A model generated the notes under the pieces. The model saw only the letters and a program-made list of their open reading frames with translations. It ran no database searches and had not been told where the DNA came from. This document shows, piece by piece, positions 44,686 through 51,852 of a stretch of DNA of 64,000 bases; position 1 is the first letter of the stretch, and every line of letters starts with the position of its first letter. Position numbers and translations under genes: made by a program. Origin of the DNA: Streptomyces sp. MBT53 (GTDB taxonomy: Bacteria; Actinomycetota; Actinomycetes; Streptomycetales; Streptomycetaceae); contig NZ_JAEQAZ010000029.1 in assembly GCF_016654115.1 (NCBI RefSeq), forward strand, positions 45,859 to 109,858, written 5' to 3'.

Positions 44686-44902
44686 GTCCGCGAGGCTGAG
44701 GGGCGGCTGCGTGAAGGCGGGGGCGGGGTGGTCGACCACGCGGATGCGGAGTCGGCCCCGGCCGGACCTACTTGGAGCCGACCGGCGCGGCGACAGCCGC
44801 TGCTGACCGCGACCTGGGTGTCGCCGAGCCGGCGTCGGCCAGCCCCGCTGCCGTGACCAGCCGTCCCTGAACCGGTCGCGACCACCCGTCACCGGCCCTG
44901 CC

Positions 44903-46129
44903 TCAACCAGCCGTCGCCCTCGGCTCGCGCGGCAGCCCCAGCACCTTCTCCGCGAGGATGTTCCGCTGCACCTGCGAGGTGCCCGCGTAGATCGTGCCGG
45001 AGCGGGCGATCAGGTACGTCGTCGACCAGGACGCCGAGGAGTTCGCGGCGCCAGGGTCGTCGGTGCGGTAGGTGCGCAACGGCGGGCGGCCGACCGGCAC
45101 TTGGCCGTGCAGGCCCATGATGTCCATCGCGAGATCGGTGACCTTCGTGTGGTACTCGCTCCAGTACAGCTTGGCGATCGACGACTCGGGCCCCGGCTCC
45201 GCGCCCTTGAGCCAGCCGGTGAGGATCCGGTAGCCGAGATACCGCATGATCTCGACCTTCGACCAGCACCAGGCGATCCGCTGCCGGATGACCGGATCCT
45301 GGTCCCTGCCGTACAGGCGGGCCAGTTCCACCAGGCGTTCCACCTCCGCCCGGAACAGGATCGGGTTGGTGGCCGCCTCCTCCCCGCGCTCCACGCCCAA
45401 CAGGCTCTGGGCGACCGTCCAACCGTTGTCGACTCCGCCCACGACGAGGTCGGCGCGGGTGCGGGCGCCGTTGAAGAACACCTCGTTGAAATGGAGTTGG
45501 CCGCTCATCATGCGGAACGGCCGTACCTCGACGCCGGGTTGGTCCAACGGGACGAGGAGGAAGGAGATCCCGCGGTGCTTGGTCGCGGCGCGGTCCGTGC
45601 GGGCCAGGACGAAGATCCAGTCGCTGTGGTGGGCGCCGGACGTCCACACCTTCTGGCCGTCGATCACCCACTCGTCGCCGTCACGGACGGCACGCGTCGT
45701 CAGCGAGGCCAGGTCCGAGCCCGCGTCGGGCTCCGAGTACCCCTGGCACCAGGTGTCCTCGCCGCTGAGGATGCGCGGCAGGAAGTGGCTCCGCTGCTCG
45801 TCCGTGCCCCAGCGCAGCAGCGTGTTCGCCAGCATCTTCACGCCGAAGGTGTCCTGCGGCAGCCCGAACGGCACACCGGCCAGGGCCAGTTCCTCCATCA
45901 GGACCACCTGGTGGAGCTTGGACAGGCCACGGCCGCCGTACCGCTCGGGCCAGGCGAGGGAAAGGTAGCGGTGCTCGGCGAGCAGGCGCCGCCAGTCCCG
46001 GGCGAAGGCCCAGGCGGATTCCTCATCGAGTGCGCCGATGCCCTGCCAGTCCGACGGCAACGCCTCGGCGAGGAACCCCTTGACCTCGGTGCGGAACATC
46101 TCGGTCTCCGCGGGATAGCTGATGTCCAC
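44903..46129 (-). CDS. Acyl-CoA dehydrogenase, large subunit type (unpaired)
   Basis: 408 residues from GTG 46129 (GAGGAG upstream); an earlier in-frame ATG would reach into the operator. GYSEPDAGSDLASLTTRA, DGQKVWTSGAHHSDWIF and YAGTSQVQRNILAEKVLGLP group it with the large subunits at 8906 and 32390. No small-subunit gene is adjacent; the unpaired small subunit at 24411 is a possible partner. Single-gene unit. Confidence 0.9.
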   Translation of the reverse strand: MDISYPAETEMFRTEVKGFLAEALPSDWQGIGALDEESAWAFARDWRRLLAEHRYLSLAWPERYGGRGLSKLHQVVLMEELALAGVPFGLPQDTFGVKMLANTLLRWGTDEQRSHFLPRILSGEDTWCQGYSEPDAGSDLASLTTRAVRDGDEWVIDGQKVWTSGAHHSDWIFVLARTDRAATKHRGISFLLVPLDQPGVEVRPFRMMSGQLHFNEVFFNGARTRADLVVGGVDNGWTVAQSLLGVERGEEAATNPILFRAEVERLVELARLYGRDQDPVIRQRIAWCWSKVEIMRYLGYRILTGWLKGAEPGPESSIAKLYWSEYHTKVTDLAMDIMGLHGQVPVGRPPLRTYRTDDPGAANSSASWSTTYLIARSGTIYAGTSQVQRNILAEKVLGLPREPRATAG

Positions 46130-46192
46130 CCGTGCGCTCTCCTCGCCCGGCTGCGCCCGCCCAGCCGATCGCTGTATTGATTGTTTCAGCAT

Positions 46193-46207
46193 AATAGGTT
46201 ATCTATT
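46193..46207 (-). promoter_or_regulatory. Cluster operator, site 11
   Basis: Minus-strand AATAGATAACCTATT, with arms AATAG/CTATT. It lies between the divergent dehydrogenase (44903) and SDR-thiolase (46253) operons and differs from site 5 by one base in the 15. Confidence 0.7.
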
Positions 46208-46252
46208 TAGAAGGAATAGTGGAGGACGGCGTCGAGCCAAGGGCGGGCTGAC

Positions 46253-46999
46253 ATGGGACTGCTGGACGGCCGCAACGCGGTGATCACCGGCGGCGCACAG
46301 GGCATCGGCTTCGAGATCGCCGGAGTCCTCGGCGCCGCGGGGGCGTCCGTCGTCCTCGGCGACATCAACGAGGCCGCCGCCGCGGAAGCCGCCGAGCGCC
46401 TCGCCAAGAACGGCGTCGCCGCCACCTCGCTGCGCTGCGACGTCACCGACGAGGACGAGGTCGCCGCCCTGGTCGCCCACTGCTCCGACACCTTCGGCCC
46501 GGTCGGCGTCATGGTCAACAACGCCGGGATCACCCGCGACGCGACCCTGCGCAAGATGGCCCTGTCCGACTTCCGCGCGGTCGTCGACGTCCATCTGACC
46601 GGCGCCTGGAACGGCACCCGGTACGCCGCCGAGGCGATGCGCGCGCACGGACGCGGCGGCAGCATCGTCAACATCTCGTCCATCGCCGGCAAGGTCGGCA
46701 ACTTCGGCCAGACGAACTACAGCGCCGCCAAGGCGGGACTCGTGGGTCTCACCAAGGCCTCCGCCAAGGAGCTCGCCAAGGCGGGCGTCCGCGTCAACGC
46801 CGTACAGCCGGGTCTGATCCGCACCGCCATGACCGAGGCGATGCCGCCGGCCGCCTGGGACGCGAAGCTCGCCGAGATCCCCCTGGGCCGCGCGGGCGAA
46901 CCCGCCGAGGTCGCCCAGGTCGTCCTCTTCCTCGCCTCCGACATGGCGAGCTACGTCACCGGAGCCGTGGTCGAGGTGACCGGCGGCCGGTACATGTGA
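46253..46999 (+). CDS. Short-chain dehydrogenase (FabG-like)
   Basis: 248 residues. [39 protein letters not shown] and [12 protein letters not shown] are the classical SDR motifs; closest in style to 3-oxoacyl reductases. First gene of a five-gene operon with thiolases, so probably the 3-hydroxyacyl-CoA dehydrogenase preceding C-C cleavage. Confidence 0.9.
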   Translation: MGLLDGRNAVITGGAQGIGFEIAGVLGAAGASVVLGDINEAAAAEAAERLAKNGVAATSLRCDVTDEDEVAALVAHCSDTFGPVGVMVNNAGITRDATLRKMALSDFRAVVDVHLTGAWNGTRYAAEAMRAHGRGGSIVNISSIAGKVGNFGQTNYSAAKAGLVGLTKASAKELAKAGVRVNAVQPGLIRTAMTEAMPPAAWDAKLAEIPLGRAGEPAEVAQVVLFLASDMASYVTGAVVEVTGGRYM

Positions 47000-47021
47000 C
47001 CCCTCATGAAAGGCCTGGCCG

Positions 47022-48272
47022 ATGCCCGCCCTCCTGCGTGACGCGGTGATCTGTGAACCCGTGCGTACCCCCGTCGGTGGCTACGGAGGCGTCTTCCGCG
47101 ACGTGCCGGCGACCGAGCTGGCCGCCGCCGTCGTACGCGCCGTACTGGACCGCACCGGTATCCCGCCCGCCGCCGTCGACGACGTGCTGCTGGGCCAGTG
47201 CTACCCCAACGGCGAGGCCCCGGCCATCGGCCGCGTCGCCGCCCTCGACGCCGGGCTGCCGGTGGAGGTACCGGGACTCCAGATCGACCGCCGGTGCGGT
47301 TCCGGACTCCAGGCGATCATCACGGCGGCGATGCAGGTGCAGACCGGCGCGAGTGACCTCGTGCTCGCCGGTGGCGTCGAGTCCATGAGCCAGGCGGAGT
47401 TCTACACCACCGGCGTCCGCTTCGGCGTGCGCGGTGCGGGCACCACCCTGCACGACCGGCTGGCCCGCGGCCGGGTCACCTCGGGAGGCGTCAACCACCC
47501 TGTCCCCGGCGGGATGCTGGAGACCGCCGAGAATCTGCGGCGCGAGTACGCGATCCCCCGCGAGGAGCAGGACCGACTTGCCCTGAGCTCTCACGAGAAG
47601 GCGGTAGCCGCCCAGCGCGAGGGCCGCTTCACCGACGAGATCGTGCCGGTCTCCGTGCGGACGAGGAAGGGCGAGATCGTCGTCGACACCGACGAACACC
47701 CGCGCCCCGACTCGACGTTGGAGAAACTCGCGAGCCTGCGCCCCGTACTCGGACGGCAGGACCCTGAGGCGACCGTCACCGCCGGCAATGCCAGCGGACA
47801 GAACGACGGCGCTGCCCTCTGCGTCGTCACCCACCCCGAGCGCGCCGCCGAACTCGGCCTGCGCCCCCTGGCCCGCCTGGTCTCCTGGGCCGTAGTGGGC
47901 GTGCCGCCGGAGACGATGGGCATCGGCCCGGTACCCGCCACGGCCAAGGCACTTGAACGCGCGGGACTGAAGCTCGCCGACATCGACCTGATCGAACTCA
48001 ATGAGGCCTTCGCCGCCCAGGTGCTCGCCTGCACCCGTGAATGGGCCCTGACCGAGGCCGACTTCGAGCGGTTCAACGTCAACGGCTCCGGCATCTCGCT
48101 GGGCCACCCCGTCGGCGCCACCGGCGGCCGCATCCTCGCCACCCTGCTGCGCGAACTCGACCGCCGCCAGGCCCGCTACGGCCTGGAGACCATGTGCCTC
48201 GGCGGCGGCCAGGGCCTGGCAGCGGTCTTCGAACGGTCCACGCACACCACCGACCCCAAGGGAGGACGCTGA
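47022..48272 (+). CDS. Acetyl-CoA acetyltransferase-type thiolase
   Basis: 416 residues. All catalytic elements are intact: nucleophile cysteine in RRCGSGLQAI, NEAFAAQ, histidine in GISLGHPVGATGGR and the second cysteine in CLGGGQGLA. It is the only fully canonical thiolase in the window, so it should perform ordinary thiolysis of 3-ketoacyl-CoA. Its stop overlaps the next start (TGATG). Confidence 0.94.
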   Translation: MPALLRDAVICEPVRTPVGGYGGVFRDVPATELAAAVVRAVLDRTGIPPAAVDDVLLGQCYPNGEAPAIGRVAALDAGLPVEVPGLQIDRRCGSGLQAIITAAMQVQTGASDLVLAGGVESMSQAEFYTTGVRFGVRGAGTTLHDRLARGRVTSGGVNHPVPGGMLETAENLRREYAIPREEQDRLALSSHEKAVAAQREGRFTDEIVPVSVRTRKGEIVVDTDEHPRPDSTLEKLASLRPVLGRQDPEATVTAGNASGQNDGAALCVVTHPERAAELGLRPLARLVSWAVVGVPPETMGIGPVPATAKALERAGLKLADIDLIELNEAFAAQVLACTREWALTEADFERFNVNGSGISLGHPVGATGGRILATLLRELDRRQARYGLETMCLGGGQGLAAVFERSTHTTDPKGGR

Positions 48273-49711
48273 TGCCCGGACTGATCGCATACGGCGCCTA
48301 CGTGCCGTACCACCGCCTCGCCCGGGCGGACATCGCCGCCACCCTCGGGACGGCCCCGTCCCGGGGCACGCGCGCGGTCGCGGGCTACGACGAGGACACC
48401 ACCTCGATGGCCGTCGAGGCGGCCCGGTCCACCCTGGCCAGGGACGGGCTCCGGACCCGCATCGGCCAGCTCTTCCTCGCCACCGCCGCGCCCGCCTACC
48501 TCGACAAGACGAACGCGACCGCCGTCCACGCGGCGCTCGGCCTCGACCCGCACGTCCTCTCCGTCGACATGGTGGGCTCCGTCCGCTCCGGCCTCGGCGC
48601 GCTGCTCACCGCCGCGCGCTCCCCGATACCGACCCTCGCGGTACTGTCCGACCTGCGCACCGGTCTGCCCGGCGGCGGCGAGGAGAGCGCGGGCGGCGAC
48701 GGCGCGGCGGCGTTCGCCTTCGGCGGCCACCGCAACGGAGCCCCCGTCCTCGCGGAGCTGCTCGCCCACGACACGGTCAGCGACGAGATCCTCGACCGCT
48801 GGCGGCTGCCCGGCGCCCCCGCCTCCCGCGTCTGGGAGGAGCGCTTCGCGGAGGAGATCTACGTCTCCCTCGCGGACAAGGCACTGACCGCCGCCCTCGA
48901 CCAGGCGGGCCTGGACCGTGACGCCATCGACCACCTCATCGTCTCGGGCCTGCACGCGCGCGCGTGCGCGACGGTGCGTCGTACCTCAGGCGTACGTCCC
49001 GAGGCGGCGACCGCCGACCTCACCGCGGAGATCGGCAACGCCGGCACCGCCCAGCCCGGCCTGCTCCTCGCCGATGTCCTCGACCGGGCCGAACCCGGCC
49101 GGATTATCGCGCTCGTCGTCCTCGGCGACGGCGCCGGAGTGCTGCTCCTGCGCACCACCGACGCCCTCCCCGCACACCGCGCCGCCCGCCCGGTCGCCGC
49201 GCAGATCGCCGCGGGCGGCACCCCGATGCCGTACGCCACCTACCTCTCCTGGCGCGGACTTCTCGACCGTGAACCGCCGCGCCGCCCGGATCCCGAGCCG
49301 CCCTATGCCCCGCCGGCGCACCGCCGCAACAGCTGGAAGTACGGCTTCGTCGCCTCCCGTTGCGAGAAGTGCGGGACCCGGCATCTGCCGCCGGACCGGG
49401 TGTGCGCCTCCTGCCGGAGCGTCGACGCCATGACCGACGAGCCGATGGAACACGTGCGGGGCACGGTCGCCACGTTCACCGTGGACCGGCTGGCCCACAC
49501 ACCGAGCCCGCCGATGCTCGTCGTGGTCGTCGACTACGACGGCGGTGGTCGCTTCCGCTGCCAGCTCACCGACGCCACCGAGGCCGACGCCGTCATCGGC
49601 GCCCGGGTCGAGATGACCTTCCGGCGTACGGTCACCGCCGCCGGAGTCCACAACTACTTCTGGAAGGCCCGGCCGGTACGCGCCGGCGAGACCGAGGGGA
49701 CAGGCGCATGA
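48272..49711 (+). CDS. HMG-CoA-synthase-like / DUF35 fusion lacking the active-site cysteine
   Basis: 479 residues. Residues 1 to about 330 have the ketoacyl-synthase-III/HMG-CoA-synthase fold (IAYGAYVPYHRL, AGYDEDTTSMAVEAAR, VSGLHARACATVRR); residues about 350-470 are a DUF35 zinc ribbon (CEKCGTRHLPPDRVCASC) plus OB-fold. At the nucleophile site it reads DMVGSVRSGLGALL, with Val104 where cysteine is expected, so acyl transfer by the HMGCS mechanism is unlikely. In archaea a DUF35 protein bridges thiolase and HMG-CoA synthase; here thiolase, HMGCS-like/DUF35 and an Ltp gene are consecutive and overlapping. Confidence 0.82.
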   Translation: MPGLIAYGAYVPYHRLARADIAATLGTAPSRGTRAVAGYDEDTTSMAVEAARSTLARDGLRTRIGQLFLATAAPAYLDKTNATAVHAALGLDPHVLSVDMVGSVRSGLGALLTAARSPIPTLAVLSDLRTGLPGGGEESAGGDGAAAFAFGGHRNGAPVLAELLAHDTVSDEILDRWRLPGAPASRVWEERFAEEIYVSLADKALTAALDQAGLDRDAIDHLIVSGLHARACATVRRTSGVRPEAATADLTAEIGNAGTAQPGLLLADVLDRAEPGRIIALVVLGDGAGVLLLRTTDALPAHRAARPVAAQIAAGGTPMPYATYLSWRGLLDREPPRRPDPEPPYAPPAHRRNSWKYGFVASRCEKCGTRHLPPDRVCASCRSVDAMTDEPMEHVRGTVATFTVDRLAHTPSPPMLVVVVDYDGGGRFRCQLTDATEADAVIGARVEMTFRRTVTAAGVHNYFWKARPVRAGETEGTGA

Positions 49712-50916
49712 GCTCGCACGGAATCCGGGACCGGGTCGCGATCGTCGGCATGGGCTGCACGCCCTTCGGTGAACACTGGGGCCGTTCGGCGGACGACCTG
49801 CTGGTCGACGCCGTGGGCGAGGCGGTCACCTCGGCCGGCATCACGCTCGACGACATCGACGCGTTCTGGCTCGGCACCCAGGCCTCCGGAGTCTCCGGAC
49901 TGACCCTCAGCCGCCCGCTGCACCTGCCGTACAAGCCGGTCACCCGCCTGGAGAACATGTGCGCGACCGGCTCCGAGGCGCTGCGCAACGCCTGTTACGC
50001 GGTCGCCTCGGGCGCCTACGACGTGGCGATGGCCGTCGGCGTGGAGAAGCTCAAGGACTCCGGCATGTCCGGGCTCTCGGGCACCACGATGCCGGGCGCG
50101 GGCGACGACAGCCGCGGCGAGATCACCGCCCCGGCGAACTTCTCCCTCCTCGCCCCCGCCTACGCGGCCAAGTACGGCCTGGATCAAAGTGAGTTGAAGG
50201 ACGTCATCACCCGTATCGCCTGGAAGAACCACGTCAACGGCGCCCGCAACCCCCGTGCCCAGTTCCGCAAGGAGGTGCCGCTGGAGCGCATCCGGTCGGC
50301 GCCGATCGTCGCTGGCATGCTCGGCGTGTTCGACTGCTCGGGGGTCTCCGACGGCTCGGCGGCGGCGATCGTCGTACGCGCCGAGGACGCCTACAAGTAC
50401 ACGGACAAGCCGATCTTCGTGAAGGCACTCTCCTTCGTCGCGGGCCCGGCGGACGGACTCCTCGACCCCGACTACGACTTCACCACCTTCCCCGAGGTCG
50501 TCGTCTCCGCCCAGGAGGCCTACCGGCAGGCGGGCATCACCGACCCGCGCGCCGAACTGGCCCTCGCCGAGGTCCACGACTGCTTCACACCAACGGAGTT
50601 GGTGCTGATGGAGGATCTGGGTTTCTCGGAGCGCGGGCAGGCATGGAAGGACGTCACCAGCGGTGCCTTCGACCTGGACGGCTCACTGCCGGTCAACCCG
50701 GACGGCGGCCTGAAGGCCTTCGGCCACCCGATCGGCGCCTCCGGGCTGCGCATGATGTTCGAGGCCTGGCTCCAACTGCGCGGCGAGGCACCGCCCGAGC
50801 GGACGGTCGCGTCTGTGGCCGAAGGACGCTCGCTCGCCCTGACCCACAACCTCGGCGGCGGTCCCGGCGAATGCGTCTCCTTCGTCTCCGTCGTCGGCAG
50901 CGAACTCACCGACTGA
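49708..50916 (+). CDS. SCP-x-type thiolase (lipid-transfer/acetyl-CoA acetyltransferase family)
   Basis: 402 residues, ATGA overlap with the fusion gene. Cysteine in ENMCATGSEALRNA, HDCFTPTE and the histidine in KAFGHPIGASGLRM are all present, as in active SCP-x thiolases for branched substrates. The DUF35 domain of the upstream fusion is its likely partner, making the third Ltp-DUF35 set of the cluster. Confidence 0.9.
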   Translation: MSSHGIRDRVAIVGMGCTPFGEHWGRSADDLLVDAVGEAVTSAGITLDDIDAFWLGTQASGVSGLTLSRPLHLPYKPVTRLENMCATGSEALRNACYAVASGAYDVAMAVGVEKLKDSGMSGLSGTTMPGAGDDSRGEITAPANFSLLAPAYAAKYGLDQSELKDVITRIAWKNHVNGARNPRAQFRKEVPLERIRSAPIVAGMLGVFDCSGVSDGSAAAIVVRAEDAYKYTDKPIFVKALSFVAGPADGLLDPDYDFTTFPEVVVSAQEAYRQAGITDPRAELALAEVHDCFTPTELVLMEDLGFSERGQAWKDVTSGAFDLDGSLPVNPDGGLKAFGHPIGASGLRMMFEAWLQLRGEAPPERTVASVAEGRSLALTHNLGGGPGECVSFVSVVGSELTD

Positions 50917-50932
50917 GAAGGGTGGTTGAGTC

Positions 50933-51727
50933 ATGGGACGACTCGACGACAGGATCGCGATCGTGACCGGGGCCGCATCCGGCATCGGGGCCGCCACCGC
51001 CCGCCGCCTGGCGGTCGAGGGCGCCCACACGGTCGTAGCGGATCTGAACCTGGACGGCGCCAAGGCGGTCACGGAGGAGATCCGGGCCGCCGGGGGATCC
51101 GCCACGGCGGTCCCGGTCGACCTGGGCGACATCGACTCCGTACGGGTCATGGTGGCCACGGCAGTTGACATCTACGGCGGTCTCGACGTCCTGCACAACA
51201 ACGCGGCGGCCACCCACCTCGCCGCCCGCCAGGACCTCGCCGTCCTGGAGGCGGACCCGGCGGTCTGGGACGACACCATGCGGATCAACCTGCGCGGCAC
51301 CATGGTCGCGATCCAGGCCGCCGTCCCGCACATGATCGCCCGTGGCGCCGGCTCGATCATCAACACCTCGTCCGGCGCAGGTCTCGCGGGTGACCTGCGC
51401 AATCCCGCGTACGGCGCCTCGAAGGCCGCCCTCATCAATCTCACGAAGTACGTCGCCACCCAGTACGGCAAGCAGGGCGTGCGCTGCAACGCCATCGCCC
51501 CGGGGTTCATCGTCACACCGGCGAGCGCCGGTTCGGCGCACGGGGCGATCCGGGAGAAGATGCTCCGCCATCACCTCACCCCGCGCCTCGGCAGGCCCGA
51601 GGACGTCGCGGCGGCGGTCGTCTTCCTCGCCTCCGACGAGTCCGCCTTCGTCACCGGACACACCCTGCGGGTGGACGGCGGACTCCTGTCCCACCAGCCG
51701 TACGTGGCGGACCTGCGCGAGGCGTGA
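50933..51727 (+). CDS. Short-chain dehydrogenase
   Basis: 264 residues. VTGAASGIGAATA, HNNAAATH in place of NNAG, TSSGAGLAGDLRNPAYGASK with catalytic Ser, Tyr and Lys. Last gene of the operon, followed by a terminator hairpin. Probably oxidises a hydroxylated intermediate. Confidence 0.88.
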   Translation: MGRLDDRIAIVTGAASGIGAATARRLAVEGAHTVVADLNLDGAKAVTEEIRAAGGSATAVPVDLGDIDSVRVMVATAVDIYGGLDVLHNNAAATHLAARQDLAVLEADPAVWDDTMRINLRGTMVAIQAAVPHMIARGAGSIINTSSGAGLAGDLRNPAYGASKAALINLTKYVATQYGKQGVRCNAIAPGFIVTPASAGSAHGAIREKMLRHHLTPRLGRPEDVAAAVVFLASDESAFVTGHTLRVDGGLLSHQPYVADLREA

Positions 51728-51749
51728 CGCAGTGCGGATCGCGTCGTTC

Positions 51750-51784
51750 GACCGGCCCGCGGCGCGAGACGCCACGGGCCGGTC
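51750..51784. terminator. Bidirectional hairpin terminator
   Basis: Ten-base stem GACCGGCCCG / CGGGCCGGTC with an inner GGCG/CGCC stem in the loop, between the convergent SDR and ABC transporter genes. Confidence 0.75.
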
Positions 51785-51852
51785 GTGTCGTGCCGCCGTA
51801 CCGTCGGAGCGTGCGACGCACGCCATCTCCCCGGCCTCGGCGCCGCCCGCTC

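Noticed and set aside
44728..44739. Perfect 12-bp palindrome GTGGTCGACCAC as an operator
   Set aside because: It lies between two convergent gene ends, not at a promoter, and does not match the cluster element.
46253..50916. A polyketide biosynthetic cluster
   Set aside because: The HMGCS-like protein and thiolases could suggest beta-branching chemistry, but there are no ketosynthase-acyltransferase modules, carrier proteins or phosphopantetheine sites.
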